Below, one piece after another: positions 21,916 through 34,234 of a stretch of DNA of 64,000 bases. Source of the stretch: Cordia subcordata (Eukaryota; Streptophyta; Magnoliopsida; Boraginales; Cordiaceae). The first letter of the stretch is position 1, and every line of letters begins with the position of its first letter. The stretch is taken from the NCBI GenBank assembly GCA_028554755.1, contig JAPTOF010000015.1:806001-870000 (forward strand). The letters are read 5' to 3'. The notes under the pieces are model-generated. The model was not told the origin of the DNA. It ran no database searches and saw only the letters and a list, made by a program, of their open reading frames with translations. The translations under genes and the position numbers were made by a program.

Positions 21916-22331
21916 AGACTAACGTACAAATTTGTGGCTAAGATTGCAAAATAGCTTTTAAAATGGCCAAAGGTTGCAAAAAAATGCATTTTCAAAGTTT
22001 TTTGGGTCAAACGGTTGATCAACTAAGGGTTTAAGGTGATTGGCACAAACTTTTTTACAAGTTGTTGTCTGTGCTTGTCGGTCAACTAACCGGTTGCCCA
22101 ATAGGGCTTGCTAGTCGATCTATTCGAACCAGACAGGACTATTAAAACTTCTCTTTAGCTCAAAACTCTTCATCTCTTTGACTCTTTTAAAACCCTAACC
22201 CCTAAATTTCCCAAACCCACATTACAAAATCATATTATCTCTCACAAACACCTAAAATTTCTTCCGAAAGTGCATTGCCCTTAACATAAAGTGCACTCTA
22301 ATATCACAATCTTTCAAAAACTCTTCAAAAA

Positions 22332-23640
22332 ATGGTGAACTCCAGAGATAAGGGTCAAGCAAGAGGGAAAACTACCAAGAGACGAGGAAGAGCTCCATCA
22401 CAATCTTCGGATTCTTTATCAGAAGGAGATATGCAATACAACAAAATCATATATGGAAAGCATCTCATTGACAAGGACCTTGAAGGTACACAAATCATTA
22501 ACATCCTTAAATATCAAGGTTGGGATTAGTTTATTCATCTTACATGTGAAGTATATGATGATATGACTAGAGAATTTTATTCCAATGTGCAATGCTTAGA
22601 GGTTGCTCCACGTAGAGCCTCAAGATCAACTGTGAATGATAAGACTATTGATTTGTTTGAGAAGACTTTGAATAAAATATTTTATTTGCCTATTTAAGGA
22701 GAAGGTGAGTATTATCCTAAGGGTTGGCCTAAGGAAAAGATGATGTTGTAAATAAGGCAATGAAATTTATTTGTGAAAGACTTGATTATAATCCTATAAC
22801 CAACCACACCTCTCAAAAGTCATTTGAATGCTAAGAGGAGAATCATGAACAAAATCTTTAAAGAAGTGCTTATGCTTAGAAAGATGATTGATGATAGGAT
22901 CTATTTCTTGGATGCTTACAATATGATCACATTTTTAAGCTATATATTGGTTAGAAGAAAAAGCAATTGGTGTATAGGATTGCTTCTAGCTATATCTTCA
23001 AAGATTTTAAAGTGAGGCTCTTTGGAAAGAAGGCTTCATGCAAATAGAACTTCAATAGGACATACAACAACTCGATAAAAATCTATTGTTACAGTAAGAA
23101 TCCTATTTTCGAGGCCTAATTCCAAGCTTTGCCTTCACACATTCAGGATCAAATTAGGCAAAGAACTCAGGATGGAACTACTTTTTCTAATCTAGTATTA
23201 GCCTCAAAATACAACCTGCAGATGAGGTTCAGGAAGCCTTGGATAAGATTGCTAGAAAGAAACATGGTAGAGGTCAAGAAATTGAAATTTGTGAACCACA
23301 TATTAGAGAAACAATGGATATGAGTAGTGATAATAAGAAACAAAGACTTGTGAGGGACGTTGTTCGTGTTTCACAGGAAACATTTATAAGAGAACAAGAG
23401 ATGAGGCATGGCACAGGTTCTAGTTTAGGGCCACAAAGTGAAGATCAACCGTTTTAGCACAACTTTTGACTCAAATGCAGCAGATGAACACAAATATGGG
23501 TCATATTAACACCAATATGGAGTGAATAAATGAGCACATTGGTCAAGTTGAGAATTCACATAGCGAGTTAAATTTGACTGTGGAAGAAATGCATACAGAG
23601 ATGAAGGATTTTTTCAGAAACTCCCATGTTTGCCACTTGT
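22332..23640 (+). pseudogene. Env-like / 'putative plant transposon protein' region of the Sirevirus
   Basis: It starts MVNSRDKGQARGKTTKRRGR (basic N-terminus). Further in-frame pieces follow: KIIYGKHLIDKDLEG, CLEVAPRRASRSTVNDKTID and YYPKGWPKEKMM, then a second frame with a basic helix and a Gln/Met-rich coiled segment (LTQMQQMNTNMGHINTNME). Such a gene between RNase H and the 3' LTR is known from Sireviruses. It has several stops and at least one frameshift. Its function is unknown. Confidence 0.6.
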
Positions 23641-23884
23641 GAATCTTGTGTCACCAACATTGTCTTTCATCATTTGCACTTCTCATGTTTTTCAAAAGAC
23701 ATTTGCACTTTCATCTTAGTTGCTTAGCTTTCTTAGTTTCGATTTGCTATTTCATGGACTTATGTTCTTTGCTTTAGCACTTTTAGTATTTTGAACTTGA
23801 TGTTATGCTTAAACTCCTATGCTGACGTTAGTTTGTTTTTGTTCTACTACATCTTTCTCCTATACTTAATTGTTTTTTATGATG

Positions 23885-23930
23885 CTCAAGGGGGAGAAAA
23901 TGAAGGATAAGGGAGGAGATATTGTGTTGG
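23885..23930 (+). other. Polypurine-tract-like motif of the Sirevirus
   Basis: CAAGGGGGAGAAAATGAAGG (23887-23906), followed by GGGAGGAG. Repeated PPT-like tracts before the LTR are a Sirevirus habit. A second tract, CAAAAAGGGAAA, directly precedes the LTR. Confidence 0.6.
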
Positions 23931-24136
23931 AAAAGATATATATGTTGTGTTGTGCTTATTTTTACTTTAATTCATTTATTGCTAATTTGAGAGGGAGTCA
24001 TGCCTAATGAAGACTTTGTTATATGCTTGTTATATATGCATTATCTTACGGCAAGTCAAGCCTATTGGAGACTCCAATATATGTGTGAAATATGTGCAAT
24101 TATATGATAATTTGCCATCATCAAAAAGGGAAATAT

Positions 24137-25650
24137 TGTTAGATTTACATTGTTTTTTATAATGTTTTGATGATGAAAATTGTGGTTAAATGATGACAAT
24201 GCTTTGTGAACAACTTAAATAGTACTATGACCACTCTCCTTATAAGTTGTGAACAAATGTTATAGGATATATGTTTATGCGTAATTTTAATGCTAACGGT
24301 GAACACCCTGTGAGATTGCAATGAACAATTCATAGCAAAGGTGTGAAGAAAAGCTTAGAGAGGTGCATGCTTGCATCGAAGAAGATGTAACATCAAGAGT
24401 AAGAAGCTTGCACGTGATTCCAATGCTTGAAGAGTTCAAGAAATGCTCGTGAAGAAGAAAAAGAGATATAAGGTGGAGACAAAATAACATAAAAGGTACC
24501 AGTTTGTGCTCTTTTGTGTTTGTCTTGTTTAACAACTTATAGCTCTTAATTTAATGATTTTCTCAAACCAATATTTTCAAAAACTTGACTGGGCTTGAAG
24601 AACCACCTTTGAAGTATTCTTACTTGGATTAAATCTCTAGAAGCTTCAAAATGTTTGCAAAACATGTTTGTGCCTTTAAATATTGCTTGAAAAATCATCC
24701 TAAAAGTGTTCTTGAATTGGTTAAATCGTTTGAACTTCAAATGATTCTGAAATACATGTTTTTAGGGTAAATGGCTTGTTTTCTGGACCAACCAATCACC
24801 TAGTCGATTGACCGACAGACAATGGAGGGCTACTGGTTGATATAGCAAAACATGGTATCTGCCAGGCAACCATATGACCTTACCAGTCACCCCAACCGGT
24901 TGACATATTTAGGCGACCGACAGGGATAGAAGCTTTAGGGAGAAATAGGTCACCTTGCCAATCAACTAGACCCCCAAGCGGCAGAGCTGCTGCATTTACT
25001 TTTTTTTAACCATTTTTTGTTGTAACAACCCTATTAAAGCATTTCATCCCCATTTTCCCTAACCACAAAAATATTGAAGCCAATGTATTTGTAAGCAGTT
25101 TCTAACACTGTCAAACATCTTTTTTAGCTTGAAAATCATTGTTCGTGAGCTATAATGGTTGAAATTCTTTGAGCAAACAAGAGCCATCATTTGCTATATA
25201 CATTTGTGAAAAGTTGTCTTCATTTTCAATCATTCTTGTCATAAACTTTGTGAGATATGCACACTCTTTGGCTTATGATTTTTGTGAGATTATAGCTATA
25301 ACAAGAGTGTGTGGAAATCCTAGTGTGGGGAACACTTGGGTTATTTGAAAAGAAGCTTCAAAGAGGTATACTTATTGGTTTGTGCTTCAACAATTCTTGA
25401 AGAAGCATTCATATACTAGTCAAGGTGTTAAAGTTCTAAAGGAAGAACCCTTGAATGGTGGGCGTTAACAAGGCCAAACCACCTAAAAATTGGGTATCTT
25501 CTTTATCTCTTCTTTTGCTCTAAACTTGCTTCGTTGTATTGCTTGTTAAGTACTCGATAAATTGCCTCTTTAACCATACTTATTTTTAGTTGGGATTTTT
25601 ATTGCAAAAAGTCGTGATAATCTTAATTCATCCTCACTTCCTTAAAATTA
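24137..25650 (+). repeat. Sirevirus 3' LTR (right edge approximate)
   Basis: It opens TGTTAGATTT right after the CAAAAAGGGAAA tract, then reads TTTTGATGATG, a common Sirevirus LTR start. The interior includes CGACCGAC/CCGGTTG-type words (about 24800-24920). No second LTR is in the window, so the end near 25650 is estimated. Confidence 0.55.
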
Positions 25651-26438
25651 TTTGCCCCTTATGTTTCATAATTATTTGATAGATGTCAAAGTAAAAAACA
25701 CACCAATTAATGTGTGTACCTATCACGGACAACAAGAAAGCACTACTTTGTATGCCTCTAAGTAAAGACTTATTATATTAGGCAAAGATTGGGCCAATCT
25801 GTAGTCCTCACAAAGGCCTAGCACAAGATGGGTTGCGAAGGGAAGCCTATCATTCGCGTAATAATGGGCTCTAAAATGCTTTGTCCAAGGAGCCGTAGTT
25901 TTGAAGGGTATTGACAAAGTTAACATATGAGTGTTTTTCAGCTGGAATTAGGAGTTAGCAAAGGATCAAGGCGAGAGACCTCCAGAAGAAGGAGGGAATG
26001 TCGCCTTCATTGAACCATAAAAGGGGGAAGATTGCAAAAGGCAGTAACAGTGCAAATACACCCCTTATCTACATGAAAAAACTCTTTCTACCTGTATCCC
26101 GGTCACTGATACCCTAAAAGGAATCAAGGACACCGGTCGTGGGAACCTCTCTCTCTATATATGTATACATATACATACATGCATCCACATCATGAAATAT
26201 TTGACATTCAATATATAAACTCTTATCATTTAAATGAGGGACGAAGGAGTATATATATACTTCTTTTGTTCATCATCTTCATATCAAGGGAAAATGAAGA
26301 AGATGAGAGTATGCACACACGTGTATTATAATTACAAGTCTTTTCTCACCTTCAGAGAAGAACCACAAGTAGATTTCAAAGAACAAGGAAAAGATAAAAA
26401 GAGAAGAGAGGTAAAAAAAAATTGAAAAGGGATAACGA
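25651..26438. other. Intergenic, short CT/TA microsatellite, no gene seen
   Basis: Contains a CTCTCTCTATATATATG tract and TACATA repeats at about 26140-26185. Short open frames here show no recognisable domain. Confidence 0.4.
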
Positions 26439-27089
26439 TCATCCTTCCCCTTCTCTGTGGTGGCGCTCCAACCCTATACATCGCCATGGTGAATATCTAG
26501 CTTTGCTCTCTGAGATGGTCTCAAGCTTAGGTGACCATACTTGATCTTTAGACCCAACCAGATGATCATAATGCTTCTTCAACTCCGGCGTGCTGCACAG
26601 AATTTCTACACCGTGAGGAGTAGTAGCAGCCGCAACAGCAACAGCAGATTCGCCGCCACTTTCCTTCCCTCTTGTCATGAGCATAATCATGAACTCCGGT
26701 ATCACCTTGATCAAAACCTTCCCATCTGAACCTTTCACGTACTCAAAAGGCTGACGCTCCGCGAAATTAACAACCGCGGATCGTTCCGGGCCAGACCCCA
26801 AAGCCACCAGGGATGATGCTGAGAATACTCTACATGGGAAGCAATCAAGTGGGAGAACGAAATAGGTTTCGCCATTAATAAGCTCAGCATCAAAATCAAG
26901 TGCAGGGATGGGTTGACCTAAGAAGAATGAGTCCGCATGACAAATCATACAATCAGGAAACTCAAACATGATCTCTGCAGCTAGCCTTTTGCCCTGGAGT
27001 AATCTCGTGGTTCCATCATATAAGAATAGTTTTATCGCCAATGAGCCTGAATAAATTGGTACGCAGCCAGCACATAATGTATTGCCCAT
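26439..27089 (-). CDS. DUF4228 (PADRE) domain protein
   Basis: Intact single-exon frame of 216 aa. It starts MGNTLCAGCVPI, a Gly-2/Cys-rich N-terminus typical of this plant family and compatible with N-myristoylation (inference). It then has KLFLYDGTTRLLQGKRLAAE and FFLGQPIPALD, followed by YFVLPLDCFP. The tail has LETISESKARYSPW. PADRE proteins are plant-specific and often respond to pathogen and abiotic stress; the biochemical role is not established. The start chosen is the only ATG that includes the conserved MGN terminus. No neighbour suggests co-regulation; it lies between transposon-derived blocks. Confidence 0.88.
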   Translation of the reverse strand: MGNTLCAGCVPIYSGSLAIKLFLYDGTTRLLQGKRLAAEIMFEFPDCMICHADSFFLGQPIPALDFDAELINGETYFVLPLDCFPCRVFSASSLVALGSGPERSAVVNFAERQPFEYVKGSDGKVLIKVIPEFMIMLMTRGKESGGESAVAVAAATTPHGVEILCSTPELKKHYDHLVGSKDQVWSPKLETISESKARYSPWRCIGLERHHREGEG

Positions 27090-27172
27090 CTCTCAAAAAG
27101 AGACCAAAAGAGGAAAAAAAAAAAAACAAAGAAAAGAAGAAACAACACTTCTAAAAAGAAAGGGGTGTGATA

Positions 27173-27184
27173 TGTATATATAGA
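27173..27184 (-). promoter_or_regulatory. Candidate TATA box of the DUF4228 gene
   Basis: CTATATATAC on the minus strand, about 85-95 bp upstream of the ATG at 27089, a sensible distance for a plant TATA box with a ~50-60 nt leader. Based on motif and position only. Confidence 0.45.
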
Positions 27185-27489
27185 AATTATAGTAAGAAGA
27201 TGATAATTTTGAGCTTTTTTCAGGAGTCATGGTCAGCAATGGCGGCTTCTAAACTCTTGCTCCTCATTTTTTGCCGACGTGTCCATGATGCCCTCTTCAT
27301 AAATTCCCCGTGTATGAAAGTTGAGTTTCATTCAACAGAAATGTTGAAAAAAAACAAATAATAATAATTAAAGATAATGGTCCCCGGCAACTATTCTACT
27401 CACGTTAATGCTAAACTCAACTGGGATACTCCTTCCTGATTTTGTGTTCCGTAAAAATTTATGTACGGAACCTATAATGTTCTTATATA

Positions 27490-27710
27490 GGACTCCGTCT
27501 GAATTGTTCTTTTTTAAAAGCATTTTTCTTAATTTTTTTTGAAAAACTCAAATTTTTGGCTTCTGTAAAAAATAAAATTAAAGTTCTGTTTTAATTTTTT
27601 TTCTTTTTAAAATGTAATTCAAATACTTATTAAAAGAAAATTTATTTTCCAAAAAGGAAGTGCTTTACCATTTAAAAAGAAAAAAAGAAAAAAGCCACTC
27701 AAAAGGAACC
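27490..27710. mobile_element. Degenerate MITE of the 8648 family
   Basis: GGACTCCGTCTGAATTG on the left and, in complement, GGTTCCTTTTGAGTGGC on the right, with the same A/T-run interior as the better copies. Ends are diverged and no clear TSD is seen. Confidence 0.4.
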
Positions 27711-27759
27711 ATCTGTTTTATAAGAAAGAATGAACGATAAAAAAAGTCATGTAAAGTAA

Positions 27760-27991
27760 CTACTTGTTTGGATTGGCTTTCTATGAAAGAGTTTTTTCTA
27801 AAATTTTTGAAAAGTATTTTTTGGAAAGTTTAAACTTTTAGTTTTTAGAAAAGAGAAAAGTTCAAATTGATCTTTTTTTAGAGTTTTAATTTTTTAAAAT
27901 CCAATTTAAACCGTTATTGCAAAAAGTGTGTATGTGTATGTTTTCAAAAAATAAAATACTTTTACATTAAAAGAAAAATCCGAGTAGGCCC
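27760..27991. mobile_element. MITE of the 8648 family
   Basis: CTACTTGTTTGGATTGGC at the left, GGCCTACTCGGATTT in complement at the right. TAA on the left and TTA on the right may be a 3-bp TSD with a mismatch. Confidence 0.5.
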
Positions 27992-28103
27992 TTAAATCAG
28001 TTGACCGAAAGAAAGAGTGATTAAAACTAAAGGGTAAGGTATCGAATGCGATGGAATAGTTTTGAACTGCGAGAAATGGACTTCTTTTGTCTTATAATAA
28101 TAT

Positions 28104-28333
28104 GGACCTATTTGGATTAGTTTTTTTTTTTTTAAGAAAAAGTACTTTTTTAAAAAAAAAAGTTACATTAAATTTTCAATAACTATTTAATTTAGCTTCT
28201 AAAAAAACTAAAACTTTGAAAAAAGTTCAAATACAATTTTTTTTAGAATTCAGAATTTTCAACTTCTAAAAAAAACTGTTTTTCAAAAATTGTTAAAAAA
28301 GTACTTTTGAAAAAAACTAATCTAAATGGGCCC
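28104..28333. mobile_element. PIF/Harbinger-like MITE (230 bp), TSD TAT
   Basis: The left end GGACCTATTTGGATTAG pairs with the right-end complement GGGCCCATTTAGATTAG. TAT flanks both sides (28101-28103 and 28334-28336). Near-identical in size and internal layout to the copies at 8648 and 37650. Confidence 0.7.
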
Positions 28334-28433
28334 TATGTCATGGCTTAATTGTGAAAAAGACTAAGCTTTGCATGATTCATGTGAATTTTCTTCCGAACAT
28401 TGGAATGGACAAATTTAATCATATATTCGTGAA

Positions 28434-29318
28434 ATAGTTTCCTTATTTATTTATTTATTTATTTATTGGTTTCCATAATTGTTCTATTTTCCAATTCTAC
28501 TGCCCCTACGTATATTGTATGACTGCCTGTGTGTAATTACATTTGAAAGTAAATTTCATACTCTTTAATATGAGTTTCTCGTCACCAAAAAAGAAGTTAC
28601 GACATTTTTATTTTTTCAAATAAATAATTTTATTTATGGTGTAACACTTATCACGTAAGATGGAAATTAAAAATTGAGTCTGGATTGTACAATTTTAGAT
28701 TATAAATTTAATTAATTGATGTAGTTATATATACAGTTTGGATTAAAACTTCAAAGGTCAAGGCCTGTAGCTATAACTATTTTGGCTTATATATTCGATG
28801 AACATGACTTTGTTTAAAAGTCACGTAATAAACATGTCAAAATGTAACAATACGATACAGATCCGTGAGAAGTCTTCAACTTTCGCATTACAGTAAAAGG
28901 TCTTCTTATACTTATCAAAGTCGCACCGATAACAAATTTCAACTCCAGCAACCGACATTGACGGAGTTCCATTTTCCAGGTTGGATTTAAGGATAAAAAA
29001 AAAGGATGGATTTCACACCCATATTAAATTTGATACTAAAAGAATCAACTTCACTCTCAACTTCTCTCTCTATGTCTCCATTATCCTCCCCTAAAGTTTT
29101 CTCTAGTATTTCTCGTGTTTGGGCTAAAACCGTGATATCGTGTTCTCGGCTCAGCCCACCATGATTTATTTGTTTTTTTGTGTTTTCTCATTGCCACATG
29201 GCTTAGCGATATGGTGTTGCATATGGAATTATTGAACTTGACAACCTTGATTTAGCTTGAGGTTTTAATTCATAGTCAATGTTAAGTTAAACAATTTTGT
29301 CTCTTAGAGGCGAGTTCC
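28434..29318. other. Intergenic; (TTTA)n microsatellite, otherwise nothing recognised
   Basis: A short TTTA array at about 28440-28467. The remaining sequence is AT-rich, without supportable genes. Confidence 0.5.
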
Positions 29319-29444
29319 TGCAATGTCGTTCACATACCAAGTACTAATAGGGTGGCAGATTGGCCAACAACGAACATTCAACAAGAGCCTCTCCTTGGTG
29401 ACTGGATTTTACACCCAGTTGTGGATTTGTTCCTTGCATTATGA
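29319..29444 (+). pseudogene. LINE RNase H C-terminal remnant
   Basis: A 41-codon frame reads CNVVHIPSTNRVADWPTTN, then LLGDWILHPVVDLFLAL and a stop. The N..VADW block followed by W.L.P...L is the usual end of the plant LINE RNase H domain. No upstream part could be traced. Confidence 0.5.
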
Positions 29445-29952
29445 ACTGTGTGTATGATGCCACTAGTGTTGCGGAATTATTTTGTATTTTGTTTAGTCTA
29501 ATAATATTAATATATTACTGATAAAAAAAATAATCCTTAAAGAATCACAATTACTTTGGTAGTCCGAAATTGGTAGTTGAGACTTTCAAAAGACTAATCT
29601 GAGAACCTATATTACACCTCATCTAAAAAGCCCTTTAGCAGATCGAAACCATTGTAGTTTGGGTAGCGTTTGCGATAGGGCCACTTGTCTTTTTTTTTTT
29701 TTTCCTTTTAATGTAAAAATGATGATTAAAAATGATAATTTTTTTAAGAGTAGTTCAAGTTAGTAAAACTATCTCACCCATGAGTAAAGTGATAGTTCAA
29801 ATATCATAAAAATTATGAGTAAATGACTTATATAGTCCTTTATTTTTTTACCCTTTTGACGATTAACTCACTTATTTCAAAATGTGACAAATCAATCCCT
29901 TATTTTTGTAATTAATGACATAATTAATTTGGAATTCAAAAAATATAAAAGG

Positions 29953-30294
29953 TGTTATGAAATTATTAATTATTATGGATATTTATCTTAGGGCTAGTTT
30001 ATTGTTACTTAAACTCTAAATATGGTTGATGACTATTTGAACTCTTATGAGATAAAGTTGGATGAGTTTAGATATTTTATCTCAATTTAAATTCTAACCC
30101 TATGTAACTACTCTTGTATTGCTCTCATAAATAGGGGTCTCTATATTGTAAAGTTGTACTAACAATTAAGAGAAGTAATAAAATATTCTCTCCTCTTCTC
30201 TCTTTTATATTTTCTCTCTTTTCTTGTTATTTGTATTCTCTTTATTTCTCTTGTTCATATATCTCTTTTCTATTTTGTAGTTATTTTTATATCA
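29953..30294 (+). repeat. 5' LTR of copia B
   Basis: 342 bp, TG...CA. A TATA-like CATAAATAGGGG lies at about 30127-30138, followed by TATTGTAAAGTTG, as in a plant LTR promoter. Confidence 0.8.
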
Positions 30295-30840
30295 CGTTAT
30301 CAATACGATTAGTCTTTACTGATCAAGAGATATAAAGAGATTATTATGAAGATCTGAAGACAAAGAATTTTTGACAACATGAGGATATTCATATCGCAAT
30401 TTTTGGTAAATTGATATTGCAATTATCGGTAAAGTTAATTTTAGCCTTTTTAATTCTATTTTGAATTATATATATTTCAGGATATCAAATATCATGAACT
30501 AAAAGTTTGTTGTTTAATTATGTTATGAAATTCGGCTAAAAAGCTAAAATTGATATCCATATGGTCTCAAACTAGAAGTTCGATGTTTTATTATATCAAG
30601 CAATGAAAATATGAGATGAACTCTTTGAGATTAAAATCCGTTTGGATGATATGAATTATGGAAATTTCTTTTACGGAAGGAAATTATGCATCCTTGAAGG
30701 ATTGTGATAAACTAATAATATTCTTTCATTATCTCCATAGTGCCAAGCCTAAATATCAATTGACAAAGGATTTTTAGATCCTAAAATATGACCATCAAAA
30801 AGCAATATTTCAAAACTCACTATGAATAAATTTAACTTTG

Positions 30841-31046
30841 TGATAGAAAGAGATATTTTGAGAAAAGAAGAATTGATTCATTACTTCATTGAAGTTGTGT
30901 TGAGTACAATTGAGCTATTTATAGCTAAATGAGAAGCACAATAACTGCCTTCAAGTTAGTTATAACAAACTAACAACTAACTAACTCATAACTACTTTCT
31001 ATCACAAGCTGCTTTGACTTTGCTTTGACATTTCATCTCCTTATCA
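30841..31046 (-). repeat. 3' LTR of copia C
   Basis: 206 bp, TG...CA. The last pol frame runs about 55 bp into it before its stop at 30992. Confidence 0.88.
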
Positions 31047-34000
31047 TCCATCCTTAAGCTGAGCCTTGGGGAAGCCAGGGGAAGCTTGGAAGCAAGAGAA
31101 ACAAAAACAGATTGTGGAAGAGCTTTTGTTAATAAGTCTGCTAGCTGAGCAGTTGAAGCCACATAATTCAAAATGAGCTGTTGAGACTGCAATTATTCTC
31201 GCACAAAGTGATGGTCAAGATCAATATGCTTAGTCCTATTATATTGAACAGGATTAGCAGCCAATGCTATAGCTGACTTATTATCACAATAGAGAATAGG
31301 GATGTCAATAGAAATAGAAAGATCCTTAAGAACATAGGTCAACCATTTTATTTCAGTTGCTGTGGTTGCCAAACTTTTATATTCTACCTCTGTAGAAGAC
31401 CTGGAAATTGTGGTTTGCCTTTTTGATGACCAAGAAATAAGATTAAGACCTAGAAAAACAAGGAACCCTGTGACTGATCTCCCTGCTATTGGATCAGAAG
31501 CCCAGTCTGCATCACTATAAGCTTTAGGCTGTAATAAACCTCTTCTAAACTGCAAACCAGTGGAAAGTGTACCTTGAATGAACCTGAGTACCCTCTTAAG
31601 AAGAGAAAAATGATATTGTGTTGGATGATGCATGAATTAACAAACTGTGTTTACTACAAACTGTGTTTACTGCAAACTGCAAATCTGGTCTTGTGATTGT
31701 CAAATACTGCAAGGCACCAACTATACTTCTATAGAAAGATGGATCAGAGTATGCTAGCTGAGAAAATGACTGTTTGTTGCTAGAATTTAGAGGCACAGCA
31801 AGAGTAGAAGCAGGCTTGCATTGCATCATACCTGCTCTATTAAGCAAGTCAGTAGCATATTTAGTTTGATGAAGTAGAACTCCATCTGTATTGTAAGTAA
31901 CTTCAATGCCCAGAAAATAGCTGAGCCTTTCTAGATCTTTGATTGCAAAGTCTTTGGCCATCAGAGCTAGTAAACTGTTAATAGATGCTACCGAATTTCC
32001 AGTAAGTAAAAGATCATCAACATAAATCAGCATGATCAGGAATTCAGACTTAGTCTTTTTGATAAAAAGAGAATTATTAGCTCTACTACAATAGAAACCT
32101 TGCTTTAATAAGAATCCTACAAGTAATTGGTACCAGGCTCTAGGAGCCTGTTTAAGACCATAAAGAGATTTTCTCAGTAGACAAACATGATCAGGATAAG
32201 CAGAATTCAAGGACCCTTGAGGCTGTAGCATGTATACTTCTTTCTGTAGTGTGCCATGAAGAAAAGCATTAGACACATCAAGTTGTTTAATAGGCCAGTT
32301 TTGAGACAAAGCCAGTGTGAGGACAATCCTTATGGTCTGCATTTTTACAACCGACTAAAAGTTTCATAATAATCCACTCCATGTTCTTGATCATAGCCCT
32401 TGGCCACTAGCCTGGGTTTGCATCTTGCTATAGAACCATCTGCATATTTCTTGATTCTATATACCCATTTACTAACAATAGGAGTCCTTCCTGAAGGAAG
32501 AGAAACTAGATCCCATGTGTGTTGTTGCTGAAGTGCTTGAAACTCTTCTTGCATTGCAGTTTGCCAGGCTTAGTACTTGGATGCTTGCTTATAAGAGTGT
32601 GGTCCATCAGTAGGAGGAATAAGTATAAGAGAATTCAATCTGTATCTGGATGTCTTAAGGAGCCAGTCTGGGACCTTGTGACCATATGATGTCTAGGAGG
32701 TACAGAATCATGTGAAGTAGAGGCAGAAGGCACTGTTGCAGTAGGCATGGCCTCTGGCATTGGTGGATCAGATATTGTTGTGACAGGAACTACTGAAACA
32801 GGTTTAGAGACAGTCTGTGAAGGAGAATTTTGTATGGCAAATGAGGAAGAATTTGTAGAAGATAAAGCAGTATTGAATTGTGAGAAAATAGGAGTCAAAG
32901 GAAACAAGGAATCAATGAAAGGCTGAACTTGAGAAGAATCTAATAAAAATTGACTATAGGGAAATTGATCTTCAAAAAATCTAACATGTCTAGATATATA
33001 GATCACTTTGGCCTGAAGATCATAACACCTATAGCCCTTACAATTAGAAGCATAGCCTAAAAACAAGCAAGGCTGAGACCTATACTCAAGTTTATGTTTG
33101 GCATATGGTTTGAGTAGAGGAAAACATAAGCAACCAAACACTTTCAAATTGGAATAATCAGGTAGTTTGTTATAAAGACATTCAAAAGGAGATTTATTAC
33201 CTAAAATAGGTCTACGAAGTCGATTCAATACATAATTTGTTGTTGAAAGAGCTTCAATCCAGAACTGTATTGGTAAAGAAGCTTGATGAAGAAGTGTGAG
33301 AACAGTTTCAATAAGATGCATATGCCTCCTTTCTACCTTGCCATTTTGTTGTGGTGTATAAGGGCAGGAGGTTTGATGTACTATACCATTTGATTGCAAA
33401 GTTTTAAGCATTGCTTGGTTAACAAACTCTGTCCCATTATCAAATCTCAAGACCTTAATGGAACCATGAAACTGAGCATGAATGTAATTCAGAAATGAGA
33501 CAAATATGGAGTGAACTTCTGATTTAGATTTCATTGGATATAACCAGCTATTTCTAGTACAATCATCCACAAAAAGTAGATAATATCTATAGTTCTGAAA
33601 AGAAGAAACATGAGTAGGACCCCACACATCAGTGTGTATGAGTTCAAATGGAGTAGAGTTGGAAGAAGATGAAATTGCAAAAGGTAATCTATGCATCTTA
33701 GCGATGTTGCAAGACTGACAGAGCAATTTATTTGGATTACAGGACAAAGACAAAATAGTAAGTAAAGACTGAAAAACTGCTGCATTAGGATGAGCCAGTC
33801 TTTGATGCCATAAGACTGGAGGAGCAGTGTTCTTAGTCTTGATGCAAGTGTTGATTTGATGTGTAGAAACTGAAGGATGAAGAGAATGCAGAGTATAGAG
33901 ACCTTGCTTACAAGGGCCTTTGAACAACACTTGATGTGTTTTGTTGTCCACTATGAGGACCTCCTTGAAGGTAAACATAAGGTAAACATTGTTGCATTTT

Positions 34001-34234
34001 GTTAGTTGAGAAATAGATATGAGATTATGAGTAACATGTGGAACATGAAGCATATGGTTCAGGATTAAGGACTGAGAAGTAGAGAAAAGACTACCTGTTC
34101 TAGTGTGTGCTATCTACAGAGTGTTACCATTGCCTACTGAAACAAAATCTCCTCCTTCATAAGGCTCATATGTAGAAATCTGAGAGAGATCATGAGAGAC
34201 ATGATAAGTTGCACCAGAGTCAAAAACCCAAGTA
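30992..34234 (-). pseudogene. Pol region of copia C: protease, integrase, RT, RNase H
   Basis: Protease active-site FDSGATYH lies near 34205-34230. GAG-pre-integrase LWHQRLAHPNAAVF and the integrase core with TDVWGP, RFDNGTEF and GKVERRH are in one long frame (32635-34053, 472 codons). RT follows at 32345-32554 and 31596-32342, with KQLDVSNAFLHG and the catalytic YVDD. RNase H is at 31193-31633 (YSDADWASDP, then KHIDLDHHFVRE) and 30992-31192 (AQLADLLTKALP). Only a few stops and frameshifts separate the frames, so decay is modest, but it is not a single open polyprotein. Confidence 0.9.

Larger units (their letters stand above)
18800..25650 (+). mobile_element. 5'-truncated Sirevirus-type Ty1/copia element
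   Basis: On the + strand, in order: end of copia RT and RNase H, a downstream env-like region, purine-rich PPT-like tracts and a 3' LTR. The extra region after RNase H and the CATCATCAAAAAGGG motif before an LTR that opens with TGTT and soon reads TTTTGATGATG are typical of Sireviruses. Gag, protease, integrase and the 5' LTR are missing. A 2237-bp insertion splits RNase H. The right edge of the LTR is uncertain. Confidence 0.75.

Noticed and set aside
25723..25926. 67-codon minus-strand frame next to the Sirevirus LTR
   Set aside because: No recognisable domain or splice context; probably chance.
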